DNA of 64,000 nucleotides, taken from Halopiger djelfimassiliensis. Lineage in GTDB: Archaea; Halobacteriota; Halobacteria; Halobacteriales; Natrialbaceae. Shown here in pieces: positions 9,198-18,346 of this stretch. Positions within the stretch are counted from its first letter, which is position 1; each line of letters starts with the position of its first letter. The translations under genes were made by a program, and so were the position numbers. The DNA is taken from contig NZ_HG315687.1 of NCBI RefSeq assembly GCF_000455365.1, positions 62,001 to 126,000 on the forward strand, read 5' to 3'. A model generated the notes under the pieces. It worked only from the letters and a program-made list of their open reading frames with translations, searched no databases and was not told the DNA's origin.

Positions 9198-9220
9198 ACC
9201 CCTTCGTTTCAACTGGAAAC
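9198..9220. repeat. Isolated ORB-like sequence far from the origin
   Basis: ACCCCTTCGTTTCAACTGGA followed by AAC. The first 20 bases are identical to the origin recognition box at 37790 in this window. It stands in the gap between the rhodanese gene and tRNA-Gln, about 28 kb from oriC. Confidence 0.65.
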
Positions 9221-9267
9221 CGGGAGACGACGCTGGCACGGTGCTCGAGTCGAAGGATCGAGAGAAG

Positions 9268-9340
9268 TAGTCCATCCTGGATTCGAACCAGGGTCGAAGC
9301 CCCCAGAAGGCTTCAGGATTGGCCGCTACCCCAATGGACT
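9268..9340 (-). tRNA. tRNA-Gln (anticodon CUG)
   Basis: The 73-nt minus-strand sequence folds as a cloverleaf. The 7-bp acceptor is AGTCCAT/ATGGACT with discriminator A, the anticodon stem is AAGCC/GGCTT with loop TTCTGGG (anticodon CTG), and the T stem is CCTGG/CCAGG with loop TTCGAAT. No CCA is encoded. A TATA-like TTTAT (9369-9373 on the plus strand) lies about 30 bp upstream. In archaea it is charged by GluRS plus the GatDE amidotransferase (established knowledge). Confidence 0.95.
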
Positions 9341-9546
9341 GTGCGCTCGATTGTATGTCTGGGGGTAGTTTATCGCTTTCGATTCGACGCTGCCGGTTTG
9401 GGAGTGAACATGGCCCACCGATTGCCGCCGAGGTGGCCCGCCGCGTCGATCCGCAGCCTCGCGTCGTGTCTCGACCCTCCGAGGGTTCCCGACCACGGCG
9501 ACCGGGAACCGACATCCCTTTTTCCCGGTCGAGCGCACGCTCGAGT

Positions 9547-10137
9547 ATGTACGTCGGACGATTCGTCGTCGTCGGTCCCGAGGTCGGCGCGTACCGCGTC
9601 TCCTCGCGATCGTTCCCGAACCGCGAGATCACCGCTCGAGACAGCGCGCTCACCGTCGGTCCCACGGCGGATGCACCGGAGACGGACAACCCATACGTCT
9701 CGTACAACTGCCTGCGGATCGTCGAGACGCCGGCGGGAGAGACGGCCGCGTTCGGAAACGGCTCCCACGTCGATCCGATCGCGGAGAAACTCGAACTCGG
9801 CTACCCCGCCCGCGACGCCGTCGCCGAGAGCCTGCTCGCGCTGGATTACGAGAAAGACGACTACGACACGCCCCGCATCGCGGCGACGCTCGACGACGAC
9901 GGCAAGGCGCTGATCGGCACCGTGCGCAAGGACGCGTTGGTGGTCGAAACCGTCGACGAACCGACGCTGGTCGCGACCTACGAGAAGAACGCGCCCGAAC
10001 CGATCGACTTCGAGGCCGACGGAGCCACGAACGCGGCGAAGACCGCCTACGACCTCGAGTTCGAACACGCCGTCTGTGCGGCCGGTCTCGTCCGCACCGA
10101 CGATGGTTTCGAGACGGCGATCGAGAACGGCGACTGA
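9547..10137 (+). CDS. purO: IMP cyclohydrolase, archaeal type
   Basis: 196 aa, the normal length of archaeal PurO. It closes the ring of FAICAR to IMP, the last step of purine synthesis, in archaea lacking PurH cyclohydrolase. Family features: the start [20 protein letters not shown], the segment YVSYNCLRI, and [20 protein letters not shown]. An upstream extension of the frame to 9319 has non-halophile composition and runs back through tRNA-Gln, so ATG 9547 is the start. Confidence 0.93.
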   Translation: MYVGRFVVVGPEVGAYRVSSRSFPNREITARDSALTVGPTADAPETDNPYVSYNCLRIVETPAGETAAFGNGSHVDPIAEKLELGYPARDAVAESLLALDYEKDDYDTPRIAATLDDDGKALIGTVRKDALVVETVDEPTLVATYEKNAPEPIDFEADGATNAAKTAYDLEFEHAVCAAGLVRTDDGFETAIENGD

Positions 10138-10190
10138 AGATCACCGCTCGAGTCGTCACGCCGGTTACGACCACACGGGTGCCGGCTAAC

Positions 10191-10198
10191 CTACAAAT
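10191..10198 (+). promoter_or_regulatory. TATA-like box of the phosphoesterase gene
   Basis: CTACAAAT lies 25-32 nt before the ATG at 10223, as expected for a leaderless transcript. Confidence 0.4.
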
Positions 10199-10222
10199 CC
10201 GTCGGGTCTGTTACTCTCGTGC

Positions 10223-10891
10223 ATGAAGGTCGGACTCATCTCGGACGTCCACAGCAATCGAGTCGCGCTCGAGACCGTCCTCGAAGACATGCCGCCGGTG
10301 GACGAACTGCTGTGTGCCGGCGACGTGGTCGGGTACAACCCGTGGCCGGCCGAGTGCGTCGATATCCTTCGCGAACGGGACGTTCCGACCGTCGTCGGCA
10401 ACCACGACGCCGCGGTCGTCGAGGGGACCGCGTTCAGGTTCAACGAGATGGCACAGGCGGGGCTCCGACACGCCCGCCGGCAACTCGACGACGAGCAACT
10501 CGAGTGGCTCGCCGAGTTACCAGCCGAACGGCGCGAGTGCGGCGGCCGGGTAAAGCTCGTCCACGGTCACCCGGACGATCCCAAGCGATACACGAGGTAC
10601 ACGTATCCGGGGGAGTTTTCGGCCGGCCTGCTCGACGACGAGGACGTCCTCGTACTCGGCCACACCCACGTGCAGGGCGTCGAGCAGTTCTCGGAGGGGA
10701 TCGTCATCAATCCCGGCAGCGTCGGCCAGCCACGGGACGGCGACCCGCGGGCGGGGTACGCGGTCGTCGACTTCGACGCGCTGACCGTCGAGACCCACCG
10801 CGTCGAGTACGACATCGAGACGGTCCGGGAGGCCGTACAGGCGGCCGGGCTTCCCGAGCGGACGGGCCGGCGGCTGGCTCGCGGGAAGTAA
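10223..10891 (+). CDS. Metallophosphoesterase (MJ0936/YfcE-like)
   Basis: 222 aa. All metal-binding motifs of the calcineurin-like fold are present in order: DVHSN (8-12), GDVVGY, GNHDAA, HGHPDD and GHTHVQG, followed by NPGSVGQPR. Members hydrolyse phosphodiesters with Mn or Ni. The cellular substrate is unknown; a cyclic-nucleotide or nucleotide phosphodiesterase is possible. It is a single gene with its own promoter. Confidence 0.88.
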   Translation: MKVGLISDVHSNRVALETVLEDMPPVDELLCAGDVVGYNPWPAECVDILRERDVPTVVGNHDAAVVEGTAFRFNEMAQAGLRHARRQLDDEQLEWLAELPAERRECGGRVKLVHGHPDDPKRYTRYTYPGEFSAGLLDDEDVLVLGHTHVQGVEQFSEGIVINPGSVGQPRDGDPRAGYAVVDFDALTVETHRVEYDIETVREAVQAAGLPERTGRRLARGK

Positions 10892-10965
10892 CCGATCGGT
10901 GCCGATATCGACCGGCCTCGAACGGTCCAGAGCCGGCCGCAAACTCGAGGAACGGAAACGAACCC

Positions 10966-10971
10966 TTTTAG
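10966..10971 (+). promoter_or_regulatory. TATA box upstream of cysE leader ORF
   Basis: TTTTAG lies 26-31 nt before the ATG at 10997. It therefore promotes a transcript that starts about 160 nt before cysE, at the start of the small leader ORF. Confidence 0.45.
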
Positions 10972-10996
10972 ATGCACAATCGGCGTAGTGTCGGGC

Positions 10997-11161
10997 ATGA
11001 GAGACACCGGCCACACCGGGCGCACCGTCGAGAACCGCTCCCGTCGCGCTGTGGCCCGGTGTTGTCGGGACGGCCGGGGTCACACCTCGACAGCGATGAC
11101 GGACGTGGCTCCGGTTTCGGGGACACACGACGGGACACCCTCGAGTCGGAGCGGAGCATGA
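10997..11161 (+). CDS. Possible cysE leader ORF (54 aa) with tandem Cys codons
   Basis: The ATG sits at the leaderless distance from a TATA box. The frame ends in TGA overlapping the cysE ATG (ATGA), so translation would be coupled. Residues 22-23 are both Cys (TGT TGT, 11060-11065), flanked by Arg codons. The peptide is Arg-rich and not acidic, unlike a normal halophile protein, so it may be a regulatory upstream ORF or simply a noncoding leader. Confidence 0.3.
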   Translation: MRDTGHTGRTVENRSRRAVARCCRDGRGHTSTAMTDVAPVSGTHDGTPSSRSGA

Positions 11162-11667
11162 TCGGACGGATACGCGAAGACCTCCGGGCGATGTCCGAAC
11201 GCGATCCGGCGGCGACCGGCTGGCTCGAGGTTCTCCTCTGTTATCCGGGTCTGCACGCCGTCTGGGCGCACCTGCTTTTCCACCGGCTCTGGAACGCCGG
11301 CTTCGAACTGCCCGCCCGGCTGTGTTCCCACGTCGTGCGGCTGCTGACCGGGGTCGAGATCCACCCCGGCGCATCGATCGGTCGCCGGGTGACCATCGAC
11401 CACGGGATGGGGGTCGTCATCGGCGAGACGGCCGAAATCGGCGACGACGTCCACATGTATCACGGCGTCACGCTCGGCGGGAGCGTAAACGAACCAGTCA
11501 AACGCCATCCGACCGTCGAGGACGGCGTCCACATCGGCGCACACGCGACGCTGTTGGGCGATATCACCGTCGGTGCTGACGCGGCGGTCGGGGCCGGGTC
11601 GGTCGTCACGGACGACGTCGAACCGGGAACGACGGTTGCGGGAATCCCGGCGGAGCGCGTCGAGTAA
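11158..11667 (+). CDS. cysE: Serine O-acetyltransferase
   Basis: 169 aa. A left-handed beta-helix acetyltransferase: an N-terminal helical part ([35 protein letters not shown]) and hexapeptide repeats with [40 protein letters not shown] and [21 protein letters not shown]. It transfers acetyl from acetyl-CoA to serine, the first step to cysteine. This is the short EpsC-like form of the family. The frame is open upstream to 10972, but that part overlaps the promoter, so ATG 11158 is used. Confidence 0.92.
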   Translation: MIGRIREDLRAMSERDPAATGWLEVLLCYPGLHAVWAHLLFHRLWNAGFELPARLCSHVVRLLTGVEIHPGASIGRRVTIDHGMGVVIGETAEIGDDVHMYHGVTLGGSVNEPVKRHPTVEDGVHIGAHATLLGDITVGADAAVGAGSVVTDDVEPGTTVAGIPAERVE

Positions 11668-11705
11668 CGCGGCCGCCTCGAACGGACCCTCACGGTCGGT
11701 CTCGG

Positions 11706-12074
11706 TTACTGCTGATCGTCTACCGCTCCGTCCGCTCCCGGCGGCTGGTCCGAGGCGGGCACGCCCTCCTCGGTTTCGGCCGCGCCGGCGGACTCGCCGA
11801 CGGCGTCGTCCGTCATCGTCGCCGACGGGTCGGAAGTGTAGCCGAGTTCGAACCAGAGCTTCGCGGTACACTCCATCGCCTCCTCGTCGAGTTCGGTCTC
11901 GTCCTCCTGCTGGTCGAGGTAGCCGTTACACCGGCCGTGTTTGACCACGTTCATCAGCGTCGCCGCCGAGCCACACTCCGGACAGTCGATGTAGTAGGTC
12001 CCCTCGTCGTTCTGGTGCCACGAGTCGGGTGTGAGTTCGGTGTACGCGGCGTCTTCGTGCTCGCGCTGGCTCAT
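11706..12074 (-). CDS. Haloarchaeal zinc-finger protein of unknown function
   Basis: 122 aa. It contains the single CPECG knuckle (residues about 32-36) with later CNGYLD and C in MECTAKLWFELGY, which may complete a zinc site. The C-terminal third is disordered and acidic. It seems to be a conserved haloarchaeal hypothetical, but I cannot name a family. The start at 12074 (MSQREHEDAAYTELTPDSWH) is preferred; longer frames upstream lose halophile composition. Confidence 0.7.
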   Translation of the reverse strand: MSQREHEDAAYTELTPDSWHQNDEGTYYIDCPECGSAATLMNVVKHGRCNGYLDQQEDETELDEEAMECTAKLWFELGYTSDPSATMTDDAVGESAGAAETEEGVPASDQPPGADGAVDDQQ

Positions 12075-12284
12075 GAGTGTACGGAACGGGCCGACGCGGG
12101 TAAAGAGGGTCCCGGAGAGCGCAACCCGGGAGTCGGGCCACGCGACCCGCCCCATTTACCTCCTCGAGACGATCGAAACAGCGATCGACGGTTCGGACGA
12201 AACGGGTCGGCAAGCGGCCACAGACGCAGTGGCCCGACTCGAGTGACGGAGCGCACCGGAGAGCCAACGGTTCTGGCAGCGATA

Positions 12285-13691
12285 TTACACCAGCGGTTCG
12301 ACGAGTTCCGCGCCGACAGCGAGCAACTCCTCGACCCGCGGTTCGTCCTCGGCCTCGGCGTAGACCCGGAGGACGGGTTCGGTGCCGCTGGGGCGGATCA
12401 ACAGCCACGAACCGTCGGCGAACTGGAGTTTGAATCCGTCGGCGGTGTTGACGCCCTCGACGTCGGTCCCCGCGACCGAGTCGGGGATTTCGGCTTCGAG
12501 GGCCTCGAGAACCCGGGACTTCTCGTCGTCCGGACAGGCGACGCTGCGTTTGTCCTGAACGACGGTGCCGTGGGTCTCGAGGAGGCGGTCGACCCGGTCG
12601 TCGAGCGGTTCGGCGGCGTGCATCGTGGCCGCGAGCAGCGCCATCAACACGCCGTCCTTCTCGCGGACGTGACCGCGAACGGTGAAGCCGCCGGATTCCT
12701 CGCCGCCGACGAGCGCGTCGTGGTCGGCCATCGCATCGGCCACCCACTTGAATCCGACCGGAACCTCGTGGACGTCCTCGCCGTATGCGTCGGCGATCCG
12801 ATCGATCAGGTACGTCGTCGAGACGGTCCGGACGACCGCCCCGGTGTCGTTTTCGAGCAGATAGTCGTAGAGGGCGGCGAAAAACAGGTTTTCGTCCAGA
12901 TAGCCGCGTTCGGGAGTGACGACGGCGAGTCGGTCCGCGTCGCCGTCGTTGGCGATGCCGAGATCCGCGTCGGTTTCGTCGTCGGTGACGCGTTCGATCA
13001 GCGTCTCGAGGTTCTCCGGGGCGGGTTCGGGAGCGCCGCCGCCGAACGCGGGATCGCGCTCACACCGCAGCCGCTCGACGGAAACGCCGGCTCGCTCGAG
13101 CAACGCGTCGGTCGTGTCCCGGCCGCTCCCGTATATCGCGTCGTAGGCGACGGTCAGATCCGCCGCGGAGAGATCGGCGCTGCCGGTGACGGCCGCGACC
13201 AGCTCGACTGCGGCGTCCGCGTGGGGACCGACGAGATCGACCTCCCGAACGGTACCGTGGTCGGCTTCGGGGAGCGGATCCGGCTCGGCGAGCCGGGCGG
13301 CGATGGCGTCGGTGACCGCGGGCAGCGCCGGTGCCCCGTCCCCCGGGATGAACTTCACGCCGTTGTACTCCGGCGGGTTGTGCGACGCGGTGACCGCGAG
13401 TCCACCCGGGAGGTCGCGATCGACGATAGCGTGGGCAACAAGCGGCGTCGGTCGATCCCGCGCGGGCATGATGACGTCGAAGCCGTTCGCACACAGGACG
13501 CGGGCGAGTTCTTCGGCGAACCCGCGGGACGTCTCGCGAGCGTCGTAGCCGATCACGACCGGTCCCTCGTCAGCGAGTCCGTCGTCTGCGAGATACGTGG
13601 CGACTGCTTGCCCGACCATCCGAACCCGCGGGGCCGTAAACTCCTCGAGGGTCGCCCGCCAGCCGTCGGTCCCGAAGCTAATCGTCTCCAT
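12285..13691 (-). CDS. Phosphohexomutase (phosphoglucomutase/phosphomannomutase family)
   Basis: 468 aa, alpha-D-phosphohexomutase superfamily. Motifs in order: active phosphoserine loop TASHNPPEYNGVKF (about 101-114), metal loop NDGDADR, sugar-binding GGEESGG, and phosphate-binding RPSGTEPVLRVYAE near the C-terminus. It interconverts 1- and 6-phosphates of glucose or mannose, supplying sugar nucleotides for glycosylation. Sequence alone does not decide the substrate. The start at 13691 (METISFGTDGWRAT) matches the family N-terminus; a long plus-strand ORF over the same bases is a shadow. Confidence 0.92.
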   Translation of the reverse strand: METISFGTDGWRATLEEFTAPRVRMVGQAVATYLADDGLADEGPVVIGYDARETSRGFAEELARVLCANGFDVIMPARDRPTPLVAHAIVDRDLPGGLAVTASHNPPEYNGVKFIPGDGAPALPAVTDAIAARLAEPDPLPEADHGTVREVDLVGPHADAAVELVAAVTGSADLSAADLTVAYDAIYGSGRDTTDALLERAGVSVERLRCERDPAFGGGAPEPAPENLETLIERVTDDETDADLGIANDGDADRLAVVTPERGYLDENLFFAALYDYLLENDTGAVVRTVSTTYLIDRIADAYGEDVHEVPVGFKWVADAMADHDALVGGEESGGFTVRGHVREKDGVLMALLAATMHAAEPLDDRVDRLLETHGTVVQDKRSVACPDDEKSRVLEALEAEIPDSVAGTDVEGVNTADGFKLQFADGSWLLIRPSGTEPVLRVYAEAEDEPRVEELLAVGAELVEPLV

Positions 13692-13783
13692 GACGCGTTC
13701 ATCAACAGCCGGGGCGAAAAAAGCGACGGGATCGGGGCAGATCGACCACACGGCGGTCGGCCGACTCCCGAGGCGCGGGGGAA

Positions 13784-14758
13784 TCAGACGTCAGTCAGCG
13801 GCTGTTCGAACAGTCGTTCGCCGGTCTCGTCGCAGGTCACGGCGAAGACCTCGTGTGAGCTACAGCAGGATTCGACGACCTCCTCGTCGATGCTGACGGA
13901 GCCGCCGTCGGTCGGACACGTCTCGAGGAACATCCGGAGGCTGTTGAGGATCTGTCCCTTCGCTTCGGGGTCGTAGGTATCCCAGTCGTCGACCCACTCC
14001 GCGAGGGTTCGACTCGCGGCGACATCGGCGACGAGGGCCGCACGGGACGGCCAGCGCCCGGCGACGGCGGAGTCGGATCTGAGCACGCGGACGTCGTCGC
14101 GGGCCCCGATGTCGAACGACTCGGGATCGGCGTCGAATCCGAACGCGTCGATCGCAGCCGCGGCGTCGACACCCGACTCCGCCAGCGGGTCGATCTCCTC
14201 GAGCCATGCGGTCTCGAACGACTCGGTGAGACAGAGGTCGTCCGACTCCTCGCAGGGCTCGAGCACGTCGTGCTCGAGGAAGTACGCCTCGAGATCGATC
14301 GCGTCCACGGATCCGGCGTTCGGATCGGGTTCGGTATCGGCGGAGGCTGCGGCGTCGTCAGTGGCGGTACCGTGACCGTCGGTGGCGGTCGGTTCGTCGA
14401 CGGTTACCGGCTCCGGAGCGTCGTCGGCCGAAGAGAGTCCGGCGGACGCGTCTGCGCTCGAGTCGACGGCACCGAGTCCGCTTGCGACGTCGGGTTCGGG
14501 CTCCTTGCCGAACCAGCGCAGGACCTCCGGCGGGAGATACCGCTTGGTCAACGTCGGTGTCCCGGGGACGAGATAGCCACGGAGGTAGATCAACGCGACC
14601 GAGAGCCCGACCGCGAGTACCCCGCCGAGTTTCGATTTCCGTGCGATAACGGAGCCAAGCACTGCCGCGATAACCAGGTTCAACACCGTACACGGAACAC
14701 ACCGATTTTCACCCGTGTATTCGGGTTGTTGCAGTTCGTCGACGATGTCGATATTCAT
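13784..14758 (-). CDS. Haloarchaeal membrane protein with Cys-rich ends, unknown function
   Basis: 324 aa. The N-terminus has RCVPCTVLN, two membrane segments (about residues 26-45 and 47-62), a disordered acidic linker (about 85-155), and then a soluble domain. That domain contains CEESDDLC and a C-terminal CCSSHEVFAVTCDETG. The paired cysteines could bind metal or form disulfides. No known family is recognised. The promoter region upstream (14760-14805) is AT-rich. Confidence 0.6.
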   Translation of the reverse strand: MNIDIVDELQQPEYTGENRCVPCTVLNLVIAAVLGSVIARKSKLGGVLAVGLSVALIYLRGYLVPGTPTLTKRYLPPEVLRWFGKEPEPDVASGLGAVDSSADASAGLSSADDAPEPVTVDEPTATDGHGTATDDAAASADTEPDPNAGSVDAIDLEAYFLEHDVLEPCEESDDLCLTESFETAWLEEIDPLAESGVDAAAAIDAFGFDADPESFDIGARDDVRVLRSDSAVAGRWPSRAALVADVAASRTLAEWVDDWDTYDPEAKGQILNSLRMFLETCPTDGGSVSIDEEVVESCCSSHEVFAVTCDETGERLFEQPLTDV

Positions 14759-14837
14759 TTCATAGCCATAAACGGTAGATGTTATTATCTATTTTTCGCC
14801 TCGGGGACCGCTGGCGGCGGCGTTCGACGGCGAACGG

Positions 14838-15092
14838 CTACGCGGAGTCGATCAACCGTTCCTTCTCGGGGCGACTCAACTGTTTGATCTCGTATTCGCG
14901 TGCCATCGCCGCCGACCGGGAGTCGAACCGTTCGTGATAGCGAAGGTCGACCGGCGTGCGGCCGCGCGTGTACTTCGCGCCCTCGCCGGCGTCGTGTTCC
15001 GCGATCCGTCGCTCGAGATCGGTCGTGTAGCCGGTATACAACGTTCCGTCCGCACACTCGAGGACGTAGACGACGTGATCGGCGTCGGTCAT
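14838..15092 (-). CDS. GIY-YIG nuclease-domain protein
   Basis: 84 aa. It is the YhbQ-like stand-alone GIY-YIG domain: [26 protein letters not shown] shows the paired Tyr/Gly strands (YVL...YTG), the conserved Arg (RRI) and a Glu in [11 protein letters not shown]. Single-domain proteins of this type are small structure-selective nucleases of unclear cellular role. Start [12 protein letters not shown]. Confidence 0.88.
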   Translation of the reverse strand: MTDADHVVYVLECADGTLYTGYTTDLERRIAEHDAGEGAKYTRGRTPVDLRYHERFDSRSAAMAREYEIKQLSRPEKERLIDSA

Positions 15093-15202
15093 CGACGGTG
15101 GGATACGGGGGACACCACAAAAAGCATCTCGTCCGTGGGGCGTGTGTAGTTGCAGTCGCCGGTCGGCGAGCCGCTGTTTCCTGTCGCGGTTCGAAAGCGA
15201 AA

Positions 15203-15352
15203 TCAGGTGCCGCGGGCGCGTTTTCGCGCTACTTCCGCGATACCTGCGTTTGCCGAACAGTTGATGCAGGCGTGGATCTCGCCGTGCTCGTCGGCGAACA
15301 CGCGTGCAAAGCGCTCGGAGACGTGCGCATCGCAGTGGTTACACTTGGGCAT
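15203..15352 (-). CDS. Small zinc-ribbon protein (49 aa)
   Basis: [20 protein letters not shown] continues to [20 protein letters not shown], giving two CxxC knuckles for one zinc. It matches the pattern of the small haloarchaeal family annotated as DUF7563, recalled from memory. The function is unknown. It lies alone between the GIY-YIG gene and larB, all on the minus strand. Confidence 0.8.
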   Translation of the reverse strand: MPKCNHCDAHVSERFARVFADEHGEIHACINCSANAGIAEVARKRARGT

Positions 15353-15473
15353 GGTCACACCGGCCGGAGCCGGTACTCGGTGATAGTCGTGATATCATTA
15401 AAAGTCCTTTCCCAAACGCCGTTTGGCTTTTCGGTACGGAAAGAATATTTTCCCATATCCCGGTGACGATCCC

Positions 15474-16232
15474 TCAGTGACGGGCCGCGTCGATCGCCCG
15501 GGCGATCAACGTTGCCTGCGCACCGGCAACGAAGCCCGCGTCGATGTTGACGACCGACATGACGGTACAGGACTGCAACATACCGGCGAGGGCCGCCTCG
15601 CCGGCGCCGGCGTGGCCGTATCCGCTTGCGACCGGGACGCCGATGACCGGCGTGTCGACCAGTCCGGCGATAACGGTCGGGAGCGCGCCCTCCCGCCCGG
15701 CAGCGACGATCAACACGTCCGCCTCGCGGAGCCGGTCGACCTGATCGAGCGTCCGGTCGAGCGCCGCGACGCCGATATCGTCGATCCGATCGACCGTTGC
15801 ACCGGCGTCCGTACAGACGACTTCCGCTTCGTCGGCGACCGGACCGTCGACGGTCCCCGCGGTGACGATGCCCACCGTCGCATCCAGCGACGGCGGATCG
15901 TACGTCGGCGTCGTGATCCGGACCGTCGAACTCCGACGCTCGAGCGTGGCGTCGGGAAACGACTCCTCGAGACACGACTCCAACGCGGCGACCTGTCGGT
16001 CGGAAACCCGAGTAAGCAGGGCACGGTCAGTCGTCTCGAGTGCGGTTTCGGCGAAAGCGACGACCTGTGCGGCGGACTTCCCGTCGGCGAAAATCGCCTC
16101 GGGGATACCCCGGCGCTGCTGGCGGGCCGCGTCGAACCGCCCCGCCTCGTCGGTCACGTACCCTTTGAGTTGTGCCTCCGCCTCCGCCGGCGACAGCGAC
16201 CCGTCGGCGACGGCTTCCAGGAGTTCGCGCAT
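15474..16232 (-). CDS. larB: Nickel-pincer cofactor carboxylase LarB-like (AIR carboxylase-related)
   Basis: 252 aa. An N-terminal helical part (MRELLEAVADGSLSPAEAEA) precedes a PurE-like domain: GIVTAGTVDGPVADEAEV, DVLIVAAGREGALPTVIAGL, PVIGVPVASGYG. LarB carboxylates and hydrolyses nicotinate adenine dinucleotide for the LarA lactate-racemase cofactor. No larC or larE is seen in this window, so the role in this organism is inferred. The start at 16232 is chosen because the upstream extension is Arg-rich. Confidence 0.85.
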   Translation of the reverse strand: MRELLEAVADGSLSPAEAEAQLKGYVTDEAGRFDAARQQRRGIPEAIFADGKSAAQVVAFAETALETTDRALLTRVSDRQVAALESCLEESFPDATLERRSSTVRITTPTYDPPSLDATVGIVTAGTVDGPVADEAEVVCTDAGATVDRIDDIGVAALDRTLDQVDRLREADVLIVAAGREGALPTVIAGLVDTPVIGVPVASGYGHAGAGEAALAGMLQSCTVMSVVNIDAGFVAGAQATLIARAIDAARH

Positions 16233-16448
16233 ACTGTGTCTGGGTAACGGACGTACTCGAATCCGTCGGCACGTGTCCGAAAGTGCGCGCGAGAACACTC
16301 GAGACCGCGCGCGAGCCGAATCGGGCCGCTCGAGCGGTGAAAAGCCGGTTTGAGAGATTCATAAGCCATATACTTTCCGGTGGTATCGGACGCCGAAACG
16401 GACGGAGCAACCGCTTCAACCACCGGATTCCGAAACATAACCACAACG

Positions 16449-16455
16449 TTTATAT
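16449..16455 (+). promoter_or_regulatory. TATA box of the DUF1931 gene
   Basis: TTTATAT in an AT-rich stretch, 27-33 nt before ATG 16482. This is the expected position for a strong leaderless promoter. Confidence 0.65.
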
Positions 16456-16481
16456 CATGGAAGGGGAAACCCGTACATCGT

Positions 16482-16649
16482 ATGGCAGACCTTATCGTCA
16501 AAGCTGCTGTGAAGGAAGCGCTCGATGACAAGAACGTCGCCTCGGACTTCTACGACGCGCTCGACGAGGAAGTCGACGAGTTGCTCGAAGACGCTGCCCG
16601 ACGCGCGGAAGCCAACGACCGGAAGACGGTCCAGCCCCGCGACCTGTAA
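16482..16649 (+). CDS. DUF1931-type histone-fold small protein
   Basis: 55 aa, MADLIVKAAVKEALDDKNVA continuing to NDRKTVQPRDL. The length, the helix-strand-helix layout and the ending T-V-x-P-R-D resemble the C-terminal half of an archaeal histone fold. Such proteins are annotated as DUF1931 and are very conserved in haloarchaea. A DNA-binding or chromatin-like role is plausible but not established. The strong TATA box suggests high expression. Confidence 0.85.
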   Translation: MADLIVKAAVKEALDDKNVASDFYDALDEEVDELLEDAARRAEANDRKTVQPRDL

Positions 16650-16732
16650 GGGACGCCACTCGAGTGATTTTTTAGTCGACCCGACATCCAATAGCTGCGG
16701 CAGTCGACAGGAGGAGCCGGCACCGAATGCGT

Positions 16733-17794
16733 TCAGCGACGGCGCTGCGTGACGTACTCGTTCGTCCGGCCCAGCAGGACGTACTCCGTCTCCCGCAGGT
16801 CCGCGATCGACGCCGCACCGGTGACGAACATCGCCGTCCGGAGTTCGAGCACGAGCGTCTCGATCAGGTCGATGACGGCGTCGGTCCCCGTTCCGGCCGG
16901 TCCGAGAAACGGCTTCGCGAGGCCGCCGGCTCGAGCGCCGAGGGCGATGGCCTTCGCGATGTCTAGGCCCGATCGAACCCCACCGCTTGCGATCACGCAG
17001 TCGTGGACGGCGGCGGCCTCGAGCGTGCTGACCGCCGTCGGGATTCCCCAGGCGCGAAACCGCTTGCCGATCCCGGCCTGTCGATCCGCGCCGACGGCCG
17101 CCGCCCGGTGTGACTCGATCCCCGACCACGTCGTTCCGCCCTGCCCGGCGACGTCAATGGCGTCGACGCCGGCTTCAGTGAGTCGGGTCGCCGTTTCCCG
17201 GGAAATGCCGTTCCCCGTCTCCTTGACGATGACCGGTACCGACAGCGCATCGGCGATCCGCTCGATCGCCGCGAGACAGCCGCGGGCGTCGACGTCGCCC
17301 TCGGGCTGGACGGCCTCCTGCATGAAGTTCAGGTGGATCGCCATCGCGTCGGCGTCGATCATCTCGACGGCCCGCTCGACGTCGTCGACGTCGTACTCGA
17401 GCAGTTGAGCCGCGCCGACGTTTCCATAGAGGAAGGCGTCGGGCGCGACGTCCCGAACGACAGTGTAGGACTCGAGCACGTCCTCGTCGTCGAACTCCAG
17501 CCCGGCCCGCTGGCTGCCGACGCCCATGGCGACGTTCGTTCGACCGGCAGCCGCCGCAAGCGCCCGATTTAGCTCCGTGGTATTGGGATGGCCGCCGGTC
17601 ATGCTCTCGATGACAAGCGGTGCCGCCAGTTCGTGGCCGAACAGCGTCGTCGACGTCTCGATCTCGTCGCGGTGTAGCTCAGGGAGCGCCTCGTGAACGA
17701 GTTCGACGTCGGCGAATCCGGCTCCCGAAGTCTCGACGTCCTCCTGCTCGATGATGCGAACGTGATCGTCTTTCCTGTCGGGTGTCTCGGGCAT
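16733..17794 (-). CDS. fni: Isopentenyl-diphosphate delta-isomerase, type 2 (FMN)
   Basis: 353 aa. Family motifs: RKDDHVRI near the N-terminus, [61 protein letters not shown] and SGGVRSGLD. This FMN and NADPH-dependent enzyme interconverts IPP and DMAPP for archaeal ether-lipid and carotenoid synthesis. It stands alone in this window. Confidence 0.95.
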   Translation of the reverse strand: MPETPDRKDDHVRIIEQEDVETSGAGFADVELVHEALPELHRDEIETSTTLFGHELAAPLVIESMTGGHPNTTELNRALAAAAGRTNVAMGVGSQRAGLEFDDEDVLESYTVVRDVAPDAFLYGNVGAAQLLEYDVDDVERAVEMIDADAMAIHLNFMQEAVQPEGDVDARGCLAAIERIADALSVPVIVKETGNGISRETATRLTEAGVDAIDVAGQGGTTWSGIESHRAAAVGADRQAGIGKRFRAWGIPTAVSTLEAAAVHDCVIASGGVRSGLDIAKAIALGARAGGLAKPFLGPAGTGTDAVIDLIETLVLELRTAMFVTGAASIADLRETEYVLLGRTNEYVTQRRR

Positions 17795-17923
17795 CGAATC
17801 GTCTCCAGCGGACGGTCGGAGCCGGCGATAGAAAAGCTATCCATTCACGCGCCGGTCGCCGGACGCCGCAGCAGCTGAACGTCGCACTCGAGTTTTTTGA
17901 CGGACGACGGTGTGTGATCGGGT

Positions 17924-18346
17924 ATGTTGCGCAAACTGTTGATCGCCTTCGGGATCTTCGAAATCGCGAAGCCGGAGCCGGTCATCGACGCGTGCGAGCG
18001 AATCGGCCTCGAGAACCCGGCGGAGGCCGATCTCCGACCGTTGGCCCTCTGGGGTGCCCGGGCCGAGGGGTTCGTGTTCGTCTGGCTGCTCGCGCGCCGC
18101 GAGTCGGGATCGCCCCTGATCAACCGCCTGCTGGCCGCGGCCGGCATCGTCCTCGTCGTCCTCCCGCAACCGATCATCGAACTCAGCCAGCGGCTGGTCT
18201 ACGAGAACACCGACGACCTCGAGTTGAAACCGTGGGTGAAACCCGCGGCCCGGCTCCTCGGTGTGTTGTACCTGCTCGTGGTCGCCCTCTCGCGGACGGG
18301 ACGGACGGAGGGAACTGTCGAGGGCAGCCGTCCCCGATCGGGATGA
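17924..18346 (+). CDS. Membrane protein with internal repeat, first of a tandem pair
   Basis: 140 aa. It contains two similar halves. The first has ACERIGLENP followed by WGARAEGFVFVWLL (23-56). The second has SQRLVYENTDDLELKPWVKP followed by AARLLGVLYLLV (88-119). Each half pairs an amphipathic ER-x-ENP helix with a membrane-crossing ARxxG segment; a further hydrophobic segment lies between (67-86). Function unknown. Its stop overlaps the ATG of a paralogue (ATGA), so the pair is co-translated. Confidence 0.65.
   Translation: MLRKLLIAFGIFEIAKPEPVIDACERIGLENPAEADLRPLALWGARAEGFVFVWLLARRESGSPLINRLLAAAGIVLVVLPQPIIELSQRLVYENTDDLELKPWVKPAARLLGVLYLLVVALSRTGRTEGTVEGSRPRSG

Noticed and set aside
12031-12246. 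71-codon plus-strand frame between the zinc-finger and phosphohexomutase genes
   Set aside because: Only the last third is acidic. It overlaps the start region of the zinc-finger gene and shows no motif.
11937-13976. 679-codon open frame on the plus strand across the phosphohexomutase gene
   Set aside because: Shadow frame. The minus-strand protein has complete phosphohexomutase motifs; the plus frame has none.
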